Shown piece by piece: positions 23,298-37,182 of a stretch of 64,000 nucleotides of DNA (position 1 is its first letter; the number at the start of each line of letters is the position of its first letter). Origin of the DNA: Heliocidaris erythrogramma (taxonomy: Eukaryota > Echinodermata > Echinoidea > Camarodonta > Echinometridae). The translations under genes were made by a program, and so were the position numbers. A model generated the notes under the pieces. The model saw nothing but the letters and a program-made list of their open reading frames with translations. It was not told the DNA's origin and ran no database searches. The stretch is taken from NCBI GenBank assembly GCA_025617745.1, contig CM046869.1:6782244-6846243 (forward strand). Direction: 5' to 3'.

Positions 23298-24383
23298 AAA
23301 TAATTTGATTTGATTTTGATTTGATTTGATTTTATTTTATTCAGATTCCACATTTACAATGAAATTGCAACAATATGTACAAGTTACAAACACTGCAAAA
23401 ACAGAGAATACATGGATATGACATAGAAAGATGACAAAAGGATATGTGGAGGGATCTACTAAAAAGCTTAGCTTGTGTGATGTAGACCCCCTAATCAAAT
23501 GATACAATATTATATATTAAAAAAAAGATTTTCGTTTAATTAAAGTAATTGATTGAGAGGGAAAAACTACTAAACAAAACATTATATACAGTTGATCTAA
23601 CATTACAAAATAAGATTGGTGAAATAAAAGAGATTTCGAGCGGAAATCAGTATATTATATATATACGCTTATATATAAAAACGAGATAAATACATTTAAT
23701 ATGGAACGAAAAGAAAAAAAATTATCCCCTAATTAATTAATTAATTAATGGTTATCCTTTGTTTTTTTATGAGACAGTTTCACATAATGTTCATACTGTT
23801 ATTATCTGTAATTGCTGAAAGCTTCATCTTGTTAGCTTTAATTTTAAGAAACTTATAAAAGTTTTTGTTTGAATGGATGGTCCGAGATCACAACTTTTGA
23901 CTTTTTTTTCCTATAAAAACAATAGAAAACAAAAGAAATTAATTGCGCTCATTTTTCGACATAAAAATGACTGTAACTTCGTTAATTTTGCAGCTACAGA
24001 GCTGAATGAGGTATCAAATTGAAGCTTTCATTAAGCTCTATTTGATGGAATCAATTATATGCTTGAAATAAGATTTCTCAAATTTTTGTAACATACCTAT
24101 ACCTTGGAAGTGGGCTTAAAGTTATACAAAACTTATTTGCAACCATAAAGATGAATTATGTTCTATGTGATAGGCTCTGTGCAGCTGTAGAAGAACATGG
24201 ACAGTTGAAAACTTCATTGGGGTCAAATTTGTCCTTCTGGAGGCCCAAAATTTGTTCCAAGTTTGACTTAAATATGTTCAGTGATGAGGTCCCTACTACA
24301 TGAGATGGTAAATTATTCCATTCTGATATCACTCTTTGAGAAAAGGAGGATTGCCTCAAATTTGATTTTACATTTTCAAAATT
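23298..24383 (-). mobile_element. LINE 3' end with reverse-transcriptase C-terminus
   Basis: On the minus strand 24383-24156 encodes a frame containing LRQSSFSQRVISEWNNLPSH and then SSLNIFKSNLEQILG, closed by a stop. This FSxRVxxxWNxLPxxVVxxxSLxxFKxxL pattern is typical of the C-terminus of CR1/Jockey-type non-LTR retrotransposon ORF2 proteins. An in-frame stop lies just upstream, so the catalytic domains are missing. Downstream is about 0.85 kb of 3' sequence ending in AATAAAATAAAATCAAATC with an (AAATC)n tail at about 23298-23342, as expected for a LINE 3' tail. That the tail and the coding fragment belong to one insertion is inferred from order and strand. Confidence 0.72.
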
Positions 24384-26480
24384 ACTTTACAATTTCAAAA
24401 TTATTCAGAATGTGATATTCGATCCATGAAATATGTAGACCTACATGTACATGTAGATCTAGTCTATTAGCAATTAATTAGATTGATTAGCTTAGGATCC
24501 GGGCTAACTCAGCACTAGGGCGAACTTGGCCTTGGCAGAAAATCGCGACGGAGTGAGCCCAGAGAGTTGAATTGATCGCAAATACATGTTGAATTTCGCA
24601 TTAATTACATATTTCAAAACACTTAAATTCAAAATTATTTGATATCAGTGTGTAAAGTGATTAGCAAAGAAGCAGTGTTGAAAATTGTAAGAATCGTGAA
24701 AAATTGAGGCCTGAGAAAATCGGACCTCAGATCGTTATGATCAGGGAGGTGGTGACTGAAGCTTAAGTTATCACCATAATCTGCTCAATATGCTAGCACT
24801 TAATATGTACATACATGTAAATTCCACTACATAAAAGTTGGTTTACACTTCATAAATTTGGCTTTAATTTCATGCCACAATTCAATCCCTAGTAATAGGA
24901 CATTTATATTCTCTCATTTAATATGATTTTTTTATTGAATTCCTGTTGCAATAATTATTCTTTATTCTCAAGAGTCACGTGACTTATACCTGTTTGAGAA
25001 GGAATGATATTCAGAGAAATTCAATATTTTGACACCAAAACCAACTTTTTGAAACAAAAATCAATCAAAAAATAAAATTAAATAAAAAAATACAAATGTC
25101 TTATTACTAGGGATCGAATGAGGTTTCAGATTTTAAGCTACAATTAAAGTGAAATTTAAGCCAATTTGTTGAAGTGTCTCATCAACTTTTTCATGGTAGA
25201 GTTTATGTTCAAAGTAAATGCAAGACTTGAGAGTAGTAATTTCAACAATCACGTCACATGCACATCACTCACTGTTTATCATTACAACGTGAACGTTTTG
25301 TGAAAATGTGCCACGCATTTGAACTCTTTCCTTGTTTTGGGAGGATCAGCGAATCAAATTTTTTTGGTGGGCACCATGGGACCTCCATTTCCTTACTTTT
25401 TTCATATTTGGTGGTCCAACATATCATTTTGGTGGACTTTGACCTCCGGACCTCCGCTAGTGTCGAGCCCTGCATAATGTACAATGAACTTCAAAATCAG
25501 TAATGCCTTTTCAATTCTGATTTATACATGCATGTATACATGCATGTGAGGCCCCGCCAAATTAAGGCACCCTTTCATTTTTTCTATTTGTTACATCATG
25601 TATATATTTACTGAATTATCTCAACCCCTCCAGTAGGAAGACACTCCACACCCCTACTTTATATAATGGACTAATAATCCCCAAGACCCCTTTGTTTAGC
25701 TTGGTCAGCACATGTGGTCATCATTCATATTGTTGATGCCCAATAACCAAGTGACTGACCATTATCTTTTCTTCTTACTTTAAATTACAGGTAAGAAAAG
25801 TTACTTTCTTATTTATATTTTGCTATAATACATATAAATGTTATTTCAATGACAGTGATAATCTAGAGAACATTGGAATATGTAATCTCATCTTATTCAT
25901 GATTTTATTACATGATGTCTTCCTATAACTTGGTAAATTGTTATGACTGATGACAAGTCAATGAGTTCAAAGTAGAATTCATTATTTCATTTCATTGTGT
26001 ATGCGTGTGAGTAGTGTATATTAAGAGATACAGTAATGGTTAAACTTATATAGATATCTTTTGTAGTTTTAACCAAATCTTGAAGTATATTGAGATTTTT
26101 TTTACAGTGAAACTTTTGTAGACACACCTGATGTATAGAACACTGTATAGTCCAAGCAGGGAACACTTCCCTGGCCCAAGTCATCATGTCATGCTGTGTG
26201 CATAGTCCAAGCAGGGAAGTGTTCTCTCTAACACTTCCCTGGTCCAAGTCATGCTGTGTGCATTAGTACATATACATGTATATACACTCTTTTACACTTG
26301 GCACCCCAGTGCACTGTGTTACATTATGTAATGATCATGGACTTGGAAGGCCCATTGCCTTGGCCACTGGAAAGTCTGTTTACTTTTTGGATCTACCATA
26401 TGGCAGTATAAACATGTACATGTAGTATATTTAGACTTTGGTCATTGCTTTCCAGTATAGAGTAGTGTCAGTAATATTGT
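24384..26480. other. No gene seen; duplicated segments
   Basis: A block near 25728-25793 (TTGTTGATGCCCAATAACC) recurs at about 27620-27680. At about 26145-26270 two near-copies of a CCAAGCAGGGAA...TTCCCTGG palindrome stand in tandem. Otherwise AT-rich and without recognised features. Confidence 0.5.
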
Positions 26481-26489
26481 ACAGTAGTT

Positions 26490-27050
26490 AGTGCCCGGGG
26501 GTGGGGGGGGGGGGCACTCACATATATATGTCACACATGTATGTGCCGCTGTGACGTCCCCCATTTTCAACCTTCTCGGGTCGCTCCCATGATATGCGAT
26601 TTTCAGATTTTCACTAACCGCACCTCGATTGGCTTCCGACTCGCTCCCTAGAATATGAGAAAACAATACGCACAGCCCATTGTCCGGGAACGGTCGCTCC
26701 CTAGCCTCCCAGGCCAGCGCAGCGGGGGAGCTGGGCGGCCTAGTGCCCCCTAACTGAACGCGGTATTACTAGTGCTAGCGGCGACTCGGCGAGATCAATC
26801 TGCATGCGACATCGAGTCAGTGCAGTGGCGCGGCATGTACAGCGTTAGAAACAGCGCTGCGACCGCTGACTCAGCTCATGCACCGTATGTGTACCAGAGT
26901 AGTGAGATCGCGAGCAGCTAAAATTAGCTCTGCCCATGAGCCCTTTCGCTCCTTAGACCCTCAAAAATGAGCTTCCTCGATTAACCATTTAGCTCCTTAG
27001 ACCCTCAAAAATGAGCTTCCTCAATTAACCATTTAGCTCCTTAGCCCCCT
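26490..27050. repeat. GC-richer repeat block with a 53-bp tandem duplication
   Basis: Starts with a GTGCCCGGGGGTGGGG run and is CpG-rich to about 26900. At about 26946-27045 the unit TAGACCCTCAAAAATGAGC is repeated in tandem with its flanks. Likely mobile-element remains; a CpG-rich regulatory region is the weaker alternative. Confidence 0.45.
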
Positions 27051-28319
27051 GTTTTGAGATTGGCAGCGGCACACCCACATCCACATCCATATCTCAAAGG
27101 AACATGGTGAAAAACATCCAGAGCCCAAATTTTATGGCAATTGGCTCATTGGGCCCGAGATATGGCCGCATGAATGGTGTTAAATTCGCCTGGTTCTAAA
27201 CTGTTAAGAACCAGGCCAATTTACACTGACTTCAATGGGGCTAATTAGATATTCATATAGCCATAACTTGGGCTACCATGAACTGATTCATGTCAAATTT
27301 GATGTGTGAATGTTTTCCATCATGCTCTGTCATAAAATACTGAAATACAAAAATCAAAATTTGATGACGTCACACTTCTGTACTCTATATAGAATGAAGG
27401 AATGATAAAGATAGATTTTCCTTTTACTTAATGAGTTATTGATTAAAGCATTTATGAAGGAAATACATGTACATGTATAAGGGTCATTATCTTGTTAGCA
27501 TGTATGTTTGTAGACATGATGATTTTGATGAGAGACTGATAGATTATGTCTATCCTTGATTATGTAATCATTGTATCTTGAATTGTTTTGAAAAGAACCT
27601 AGTTAATAAATCATTCTTATTGTTGATGCGCAATAACCAAGTGACTGACCATTATCTTCTCTTCTTACTTTTAAGTATAGTTTTAATACCATCCCTCCGG
27701 GGAGCAGTAACATATCTTGCATCTTAATAATGTGTCTTGTAAAGATTGCCAAGAAGCTGATTTTGCCAAGAAACTGCATCTAATTTAAGTATGAAATGAA
27801 TTTTTTTTTGTAACTACTGGTAAAATCTAAAATACACACCACATTTTATTATTGTATTCCTCATATTTGTGGTAATGAATGAACTTGACATTTTCTTTTT
27901 GCTGTACAATAAATGCAAACATGTGTCAGTAGCTGGGACTGAGCTGTGATTGTGTGCATTTGATTAATATCAGTCAAAGATAAGCAGCTGAGGCAAAGAG
28001 GAAATCAGCTGATCTGTTACATTTAGAGTCAGGGAAAGGGGATTCCCCCATCCTGAGAGTCATTCTAATATGGGGATTTCCCCCATGCTGTTGCAGACTT
28101 TCAACATAATGCCTGTAGACCTACATGTACATGTACTCACTTCATCAGGTTTATGTCTTTACTTATGCCTGTTTATTTATTTGAAGTGTTGTTGAATCAG
28201 GGAAAACTTGAAAGACCACTTTGGACAACCCTGGAGAATGCAGATAGGGAGTTCCCCATGTGAGTAATCCCACCTTGGGGATTTCTACACTGTGTAGAAA
28301 TCCCCATGGTGGTATTACT
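27051..28319. other. No gene seen
   Basis: Contains a small hairpin at about 27189-27216 (GCCTGGTTCT pairing with AGAACCAGGC) and a perfect 15-bp-arm palindrome at 28276-28306 (TGGGGATTTCTACAC with its complement, one-base loop). Confidence 0.55.
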
Positions 28320-28454
28320 GGGGAGCGTTTCATCAAACATTTTGTCAGTGATTTCTACGACAAATTTGCTCTAAGCCAATCAGATGCAAGGATTTCAGTA
28401 GCTTATAACAGTTGTCGGTAAAAATCGATGACAAAATGCTAGATGAAATGCTCT
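28320..28454. mobile_element. Hairpin miniature element (GGGGAGCGTTTCATC family), copy 2
   Basis: Starts GGGGAGCGTTTCATCAAAC; its interior runs in the opposite orientation to 22375-22512. The right end is eroded to GATGAAATGCTCT. Confidence 0.8.
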
Positions 28455-28472
28455 ACAGGTGTAACACAAATA

Positions 28473-29796
28473 CAGTCTATCCTGTCTTAGCGGCCACCTG
28501 TCTATAGCAGCCACCTGCTTATAGCGGCCACCAAAAAATCCCCCGCAGGAAATTACTGTGTTGTAGACCCTGCATATAGCGGTCACCTGCCTAACGCGGC
28601 CAGCGGCCACCCATTATGTATCCCTCGGACAATATCTGACCGCGTATAGCGGCCACTATTATCGAGTCGAGCCGTAGCTTCATGCACAAAAAAGTAGTTT
28701 TTTGCCATAGGCGCGATGTGTTTACCGAGTCCTAGCTCAGTCACACTCTCACACAAACGTCGTGATTAGATTCTACAATGGCCATGAAGATCTAATAGTT
28801 TCACCACATTGCCGACTAATTAGAGATTAAAAGTCTTTTTAGTAAGAATTAAGCACTAGTATTGTTCGTTTACGTAATGTTCGCACCATCCAGCTGCAAT
28901 CCCCTGCACTTTAGTTGTATTGTTCTCCTAAGCTATAGCGGTCGGCATTGCATTGATATTGATCGCTATTGCGCAATAGCGCAGGCTCGTACACTGCAAT
29001 ATAATTTTTTATTTTTAAAAGATTTATGAAAAAAAAATTTTAAGCGTTAAAACTTTTGAAAAAAATAATAAAGGAGTGATTTTTTTTTAGAAAGTGAAAA
29101 TAATAAAATACTACCCAAGTATTATTTTTTTTAAAGATCAATAATAACGATTTCATGTACGAGAGATTGTCCTGCTGAAAAACGGCGTGAAAACTCGACT
29201 CGGATCGTCCACCGGCGATCCAGGCCATTGTCGACGTTCGCACTTTCGACGAATGCAAGCGAGCACCTTCTAGTTCTATCGCCTGTTCTCAAAAACAGTT
29301 AAAACTTCTTTTAAACCATTCAAAAGGCAAATATTTATTGAATGAAAATTGATTGCACGATTTTATTCAAAAGATAAACTTATTATTGTAATTTTTTGAC
29401 AGGAAGCAAAAGCATGATTAGACATCGTTTTTAGACTATAAAAATCAAGAAAAGCAGTCTACCGCGGGTGGTACGTACGTGGTAATTTGAGGGAAAATTC
29501 ATTTTACACAGACATGACAGATTGCTCGTATATCTATTGTTTTTCTCATTTATTGACAACAAAGCATATTATTTTAACATTTATATATCATATGACATGT
29601 CATACGTCAAATTTGTTGATCTATAGCTTGTTTTCCTAAGTGATATATATGGATGCATGTACACTAACTTTGTTGCGTGTAACAGTGTATGTGCAAAAAA
29701 ATAAAAATGGCCGCCGACCTGTCTATAGCGGCCACCTGTCTATAGCGGCCACTTTTTCCGTTTCCCTTCGGTGGCCGCTATAGACAGGTTTGACTG
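28473..29796. mobile_element. TA-flanked mariner-type element with TATAGCGGCCACC ends
   Basis: Starts CAGTCTATCCTGTC and ends GACAGGTTTGACTG, with TA at 28471-28472 and 29797-29798. Both ends carry several TATAGCGGCCACCTG blocks (28488-28660 and 29715-29785). The 1.3-kb interior is AT-rich with a CpG-rich patch near 29180-29240 and encodes no recognised transposase. TA duplication and CAGT termini fit Tc1/mariner. Much shorter relatives lie at 43348, 53407, 62899 and 63100. Confidence 0.7.
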
Positions 29797-29903
29797 TATA
29801 TTATATGTATGCTGTTGTCAATTCTTGTTAAAGTTCAATGAAATAAGCTTTTTGCTGAAGCTTATGGAAAAACCTGAGATATTTTAGAATGTTATATCTA
29901 CAT

Positions 29904-29990
29904 AGATAATAATAATAATAATATTGGATATTTATATAGCGCTTATAACCACCAATGGTGCATTATAAATCTATGTAGCTTTATAGGAGA
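29904..29990 (-). mobile_element. Retroelement 3' tail fragment
   Basis: On the minus strand GGTTATAAGCGCTATATAAA is followed by AATATTATTATTATTATTATT, a common 3' end of invertebrate LINE/SINE pairs. Similar tails end the LINE at 2944 and the SINE at 37183. Confidence 0.5.
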
Positions 29991-30781
29991 TGCTTCAGCT
30001 CTAGGGAGGCTGCTTTAATCGTGTTATTTTTTCTTTGACATTCCTTCAACTGTTTTATGTTATATTTTGAAAATTCTCTTCTTCTTTTTTTTTCAAAGGA
30101 GTAATTCAATATATAACTTAGGCCAATAATTTTGGTATAAACTTTGAGCTTTTCCTCCAAGTATATGTATACAGCTGTACTTCTTTGTCAGTTAGCGTGG
30201 AGAATATTTCCCTAGCAGTCCACAAGTGTACAGTGACTGCAGATTGTTTTTCTTCTATAGGCGTACGTATTGATTACGGTACATGTACATGTACATTTTG
30301 TATGTGGCGAATGGCCCTATTTGTGTTTTTTTTTAATTTTAAAAAACTATTGTGTATACATGTTATGTTTTGGAAAGTTTGTAATTAAGTTTTCTGGTCA
30401 GAAAAACCTGAGAATATATATGTAAGATTCATCTTTTATTTTTATCGATCACATTCATTGTTAAATGAAACATAGAATGAAACATATTATGATACAATTT
30501 ACTTTGTGTATAAAACCCTTTCATGGCAGGAAATATTCAAGGGCTAATTTGATAAAATTTTGTTCTTCAAATTGGCAACAATAAATATTTTCTTTTAGTG
30601 CTACATCACATGGATCTAATAAAATATATTATGTAATGTCTTTAAAAACAATATACATGTACATGGTTAGAAACTTTGTCGTAAAGTTGAAAACAAATCG
30701 CCATTTTCAATAAAGATAATGATTTTGACTCTCTCAATGTGTTATTAAGGATTACAATTCCTGGCATCAAACACAATATGG

Positions 30782-31445
30782 GACCCTCCACCACAAAACG
30801 ACCAATAAGTCGGAAATTTTTTTTTTTTTTTAATTTAACACAGTTTGAAAGCTTAATAGATTCTAAGCTTTAAAATGATATAATGTAACTTGTCTTGTAT
30901 GGACTAAGCAAACCCTTGTAAATTACAATGAGAATGTCAACGTGTCAGACAGGCTAATGACCAAAACAATAGAAAAAACAGGCTCTAAAGAAGAGTGACC
31001 ATTTAAAGAGTGCCTAATCTGTGTCCTATTGTTTGTCGTACAAAAGGTTTAGTCAAAACTCCCTCGCATACACTGAAGTACTACTTGGATTGGGTTGAAA
31101 TTTTCCGTACCTTTGGAATGGATTTATTTTTTTTTTTTTTTAGATTTTGAATATTAGACAGTGCACAGTTTTTAAGCTATACAAGAAAAGTGGTGTGAAG
31201 TACCGTTCCGTCAAGTGGACACACAAAGTTTGAATGTCCTGGAAGACATGGTCATTTTGAATGAGAGTAAAAACATATTTCAACATGGTATTTTACCCTG
31301 AAATTTTGTCAGATGGTAGATTGATATATGAACTTTCAGAAAATACAAAAAAATTAAATCAAAATTTCCACCCCACACCACCTTTTTTAGCTGTTTACTC
31401 TAAAACTCCCAATGCGACTCATTGGTCGTTTTGTGGTGGAGGGTC
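30782..31445. mobile_element. DNA transposon remnant with GACCCTCCACCACAAAACG ends
   Basis: Starts GACCCTCCACCACAAAACGA and the right end is its complement; the inverted termini extend for about 32 bases with two or three mismatches. Flanks CAATATGG and ACATATGG agree in 6 of 8 bases and may be an eroded 8-bp duplication. The interior holds T runs and no recognised protein. Confidence 0.7.
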
Positions 31446-34400
31446 ACATATGGTCATGTCACAAAAATGGACACAGTGTGTGCAAAAATTTTTGCTCTTT
31501 CTACTCATTGCATCTGGTGTAATTTTTAAAGCTCTGAATCAAAAACTTTTGAGCCAAACTACAAAATGCAGTCAATTATCTTGAAAGGGTTAAATTGTAC
31601 ATATATACAGTTAGGTGGTGAACATGCAGTCACCTACATGTATTACAATTAAAGTAAGTATATCATATGGATATGGTGTACTATAGTGCAAATGCTGCAC
31701 TGTACATGTACCTGCACATTTCTTAATAGCCTGGTGGCATGTGCATCACAGAATAGAAACTGGAAGATAATCTGATTATAGTGATTACTGAATGCAAACT
31801 GTACATGTAGGCCACATGTATGAAAGTAAGTTAAAAGGATTAAACTACTCTCAGATGGTTTCACTTTCAGACACCATTGTGTATAGGTGGGGCTGACTGT
31901 GTAGATTTGAGTACAGTTAGCAATACACCAATAAGCACTTCGTGCACAGGGATTCACTGATGTTGTTGGAGTGGTTGAACAGCACAGGTCATTCAAGTTT
32001 GAATATTCATGCCCAATTTTCCCATATACATGTATATACATAAACTAAAAGGATTTACTTTCACTCTCGCAAAACCATTATTGTTCTTCAGTTCATTGTG
32101 TGTAATTCCTGCATAATTTGGAGGACGTTCAGACTGTCTACATTTACTTGATTTTGTTTGTTTTCCTTTAATATTTATAGGTCAGCCTTGTTTAGTATAT
32201 TAGCCAACATGTTCATGTCGACCTCTTCATTACCAGTCAAAACTGTGTGATGCATATATTGCATTTGCACTATCAGTCGATGACCTCATTTTATTCTCTA
32301 ACAGTCATTTAAAAAAAAAAAAAAAATCAGATTTGTGCTTTCAGATTGGGATCATGTACATGTATGTAGGCCCTACAGTATGTTACATTGTACAGTATGT
32401 CAACCAGAGAATGTCCCATGTTCCAGTATTAAAATGCAGTGTTGTATTCAAGGCCGGCACTGCCAAGACACAAGGCCTCTGAAAAATGATACCTTCCATA
32501 GGTTTTGTACACATACTCCGAGGCCAAGGCCACTAAATTATGTACATGGAAAGATTAAAGTGTCTATAAAGAGTTTCTTTTTGTTTTCTTTGAAGGATAT
32601 ATTTTAAAGTGACTTGAAGTTGAGGAAGCTGTAAAATCTGTCTACATGTAAAAACATGTTTTTTAATTTTTTTATTTTTTAAACTTAAGTGGTCTTCAGT
32701 TATAAATGTATAGGGAAAATTGACTATTTAAAAAGTTTTAAAGGAAGGAATACCCCCTGTGGAAGAGACTAATATTTATAGGTAGTCAGAATGCATCAGT
32801 GATCACTGCAAAATTCAATAGAGCAGCAATTTAAAAGCACTTCAAAAAGAGGGACTTAGAGGGTATTTTGTAGGTGCAACAAATTAGAATTAGCCACACC
32901 ACATCAGTGTTGAATACACTGGACCTGATAAGTGTGCAAAGTCAATATTAATTCTAAAAAGGGGGCAAAATAATCACTTCATGATCAAGCCTACATGTAT
33001 AACTCTGTTTACCAATAGGTTACTAAAAAAGCTCCCTGATTATATTACAGGGATATGTGGGATGTTCAGTGGATAACCCTTTATTTGTTGAGGAAACTTT
33101 TAATTGTAATGGATGATGAGATTGAAATATGGGTTACTATTATTAAGTGTACACGTACAATGTAGGTAGGTCATCAGACAGCCAAATAATGAGGGTGTAG
33201 GGCTGTAAATAGACAAAATTACCAAAAGTATTCCAAGAAGAGCATTTTCCAAAGAAAAAGAGCATGATCTGTTTAACAACTCCTTCTTAATAAATACATC
33301 TAGGGTACTTACATTGTACGGTGTATATAGAATTAATGTGCATGGGAATATTGATCGATAAAACAACATTTATGCCTGCATGTAATAGCTTTATGCTTGA
33401 ATTTACGTGTATTGTATTTAACCTTTTAGTCACTAAACCGCCCGGGACCGCCCTTCTTATTACTCACTGAACTGCCCAGGACCGCCTGTGGACTTTGACC
33501 TGCGTAACACTACAGCAAATGTATTGTAGGGGATATTGGGTGCTGAAACTTTGTGTGTGCTATCTTTTCACATAAGCCATTTAGAATCCGCATTGAAGCG
33601 TAGCGTTACTGTGGAAAAATTTTGCGTGCAGCAGAGAGCATATGCAGCAAGATAGTTTACTGAGACTACATTTGTAAGTTCAGTATCAAGTAGATGACTG
33701 CAATACGCATAATCCTCAGTGACTAAAATGTCAATTGAAACAAAGCAAGATTTTGCTTTCCTCCTTGTAGAAAAGGTGAGTTTGGACTGCAGAGGTGAAA
33801 GATACTGAAAGAAGGGTTCAGGAGACCGACAGGAACAGACAAAGAATTTTTGAAGGAAGAAAGACAGAGAAAGAGAGAGATAATAGACAGCGATAATTGC
33901 TGTAGGGCTGTAAAACTTTGGGGAACTGCTTGGAGGGAGATTCGTTTTTTCTCTGAAATTCTCTGACAAGCAAAAAAAAAAAAAGTCCATCAGCCTTTTC
34001 AGCTGTCTTTTTACTTATTTTACTCGGTTGGCGGGAGGTTTTTTCATAAAGCGGGAGCTTTACATGCTTGGCAGGAGAGTGGGGGAAAGGGCGTGGTGGT
34101 GTGAGACTCCCGCCAAATGCGAGAGTGTTGACAGCCTTGATGACTGCAAGAAACTTTTTAATATGATGGGAAGTATTTGATGTAACAAAGTTTCAGTAGA
34201 TAAAAGCTGAACGATTTCAAGAAAATGAACAAAATTTACACATGATATTCATGTACTGTATTTGGAAAAGGAACATAAATTTCTAAAATACCTTCTAATA
34301 CCTTTCAAGCAAAGGTTGTTCTTGACAACCTGAAAGCTTGCTGGACATAGCTAACAATTAATGTATGCAAACTAGATTCCAAACATTGAGGCTCATTAAT

Positions 34401-36004
34401 ATAAAAAGCAGGTTAATGGAATAGTTTGTCACTAGGTGCTCAGCGAATATATGTGCATAAATTTGTATATATTACAGAAGTGGTCTATTGCCTCACCATG
34501 TGTTGCCACTTGCTGACAATGTTTTTGCATCATAAGCCCAAACCCTAAAAGCAAATACTGAATGCATGTACAATGTAGCATGGAATATTAACATCTTAAC
34601 CTACATTATAATGAATGCAAACTGAACTTTGGTGTTCCTTTATTGTTCATGTTCAGGGACACCATGTACGTGGGAATCTCTGCGCATTCCTTGATGCTTA
34701 GTCAGCATCGTGTATTGTTGTCTGGCTCAATAGAAAGATTTGTTGTAGTATTGATTGACCCTGCATGACAAATATCAATACCTTTTGGTTCAAATACTCG
34801 CATAGCTAGCAGTCCCCTTCACAAATCTATTCAAATCTTATGCCATAAATCCTTTTGAACATTTTTTGGGGTATCATATTGGCCTAAATATTGTGGTACA
34901 TATTAAGTTCGATGTAAATGTAGAGAATTTTTTTTTTTTAATTCACAACAGCTCCTGTTGAAGTAGGATTTCCACACAGCAGTTCTTAACTTGTTACATC
35001 TCTATTTCCAAAACTAAATTGTCTCTGCTCCTGTTTCTGTGTTTGTTTGTTTTTCTTTTGTCATTTTCTTACAGCTCTATTTCCACAGCTAAATTGTCTC
35101 TGCTCCTGTTTCTGTGTTTGTTTATTTGTTTGTTTTTCTTTAATTCTTTCTTTTTGCTTTTAAAATGCATTCATGATAACATATATGAGATTAAATACAC
35201 GTGCAGAATCTTGCTGATTTTAATGTCATCTGTGAATATCTTACTAGTTCTTAGTTATATGAAATATAAATTGCATTAACATCGCAGTTAAGGTGTCATT
35301 GTATTTCAAAATTCAGAGTAAATAGAACCCGATAATATTATCCAAATACCACATACGTGTTGAGATTGCTAGGCCTACATGTATACATCTACAAGTTCAT
35401 GTTTGTACATGTATGTATGGTGTAGGCGTGGTAGCCTAGCTGTACTAATAAAATGTATTTTTTCTGCCTACATGGAAATAAAAGTCAAGGAGAAACTTGT
35501 GATTCTACAAATAGTTTTATTGATGTGGTGGGTGGAAATCTAAACTATAGCACTTAGAGAGAAATTATAAATCATATCGAAGCAAAATGTGGGTGAAATT
35601 TGAAGGCAATTGGTTCTGATATTGCAGTTAAGATAATGAGCTACATGTACTGTTTTCCATGTAGCAATATCATTTTGAATTCATTAGTTGGTGCTATATC
35701 AGACAAGCTAAGACCTTCAAGGATTTGGCCTATTTGTAGCGTACAATCTCTTGTTGTGGAAACAATTTCATTATAAATAGCATTTAGAATTTTTAATAGA
35801 CTGCGATTAAATGTGGGCAGCTCTACATTGCTTTTAGAGAGACAAAATTCATAATATTCATAATTCATAAAATTTCATAATATGATATTATATAGAAAAC
35901 AATAGAGGATGTTATGTAAACAGTATCCATCTTAACAATTTGCAATATTTGAAATGCATTTTTAGATAGATCTGTGTTCAAAATTAAATCAGTCCCATTT
36001 TCAT
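31446..36004. other. No convincing gene; one long minus-strand frame
   Basis: A 140-codon minus-strand frame at 33568-33990 was read and not recognised; its N-terminal part is low-complexity, and there is no splice context to support it. A tandem duplication of about 70 bp lies at 35001-35143 (AAATTGTCTCTGCTCCTG twice). Many TACATGTACA strings. Confidence 0.5.
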
Positions 36005-36190
36005 AAGAAGAGGTTAAAGGGATACTCAACCACAGATTGTGGACGTTTAATGCCGCGAGAGGGCACCGTGATCGTTACCTGATCATGCTGTTGCCCGGCG
36101 GGGCGCAAACCTCGGACAGACTGGTCGCCGCACAACATGCACGCTCCTGAGCTTGAGCTTTCGTACGAGATTCGGTCGGCTTCGTGCAGT
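36005..36190. mobile_element. GC-rich repeat fragment
   Basis: Begins AAAGGGATACTCAACC and is clearly more GC- and CpG-rich than its flanks. It looks like one end of a miniature element, but the opposite end was not located. Confidence 0.35.
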
Positions 36191-37182
36191 CAAAATGTAA
36201 TCCCATTTAGTGAAAGATTGAAAGAACTAAATATTGAAAGAACAAATGTTGAAAGAACTAAGACAAAGTACAAATTAAGTACATTATTTAAAACAATGTA
36301 AAGAGTTATGCAGTGAATATGGTAGTCAGTATTTGCTTAGCAACATTGATTTCACAGATTTCTTGACAATACAAGGTTTTTGAACTACGAATGTCAAGAG
36401 AAAATGAGTTCCAGATACATCTCGACCAGAGTATCAAATTGATGTCATAGCCAATGCGGTCAGGTCTAGGATTACTTAAATGATATTCATTTGATTGCCT
36501 TGTAGGGAAGCATGGGTATCTTTATTTAAACAGAATAATGGTGGAAAATAGGAAGGCAGCAAATCATTATATAAACAGAACATAAACAATGCTTTTTTGT
36601 GCAAAGTTTATGTCACTTACTTTGAGTGTTTTCAACTTTTGCAAATAATGGGTCAGAATGTTTACGATATTCAGGATTTGTGCACCTGATGTGAATACAA
36701 ATTGACACTGTCTGTGATTCAAGAATTTATAACATCCATTCCATAATTAAGGGGAGATAATTGATGGGGTGACATTACATGCCAGACTGATGTGTTTTAT
36801 GGTGCGACAGAGAAAGATATTGTAAACAGTGGTGATTGATCTCCCCCAAACGGCAGAGCAACATAAGATACATATGCTTCCCACTCATGGATCATGTGAT
36901 CAGTGTGATTATAAACCAATCATGCTAGCTCCTTCAAGCCCAAAAAGGATATTTGAAAATGGATTTCGCATCAAAATATGTGTATTTGAAATGTCATCCT
37001 AATTTGTGATACATTTTGGATGGATTTACAGCATTTTGTACACATATGTATATATGTATATTCTATATTTAAGGAATTATTCATTAAAATGTACTTATTG
37101 GTAGGTTGAATGTTCCTTGTTATCTAGTTGACAATCTAGTATTGTCCTGGATATGTACCGGTACATTCTGTGTTTTGTAGAG

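Noticed and set aside
33568..33990. 140-codon minus-strand frame
   Set aside because: Low-complexity start, no recognised domain and no supporting splice sites; kept only as a note.
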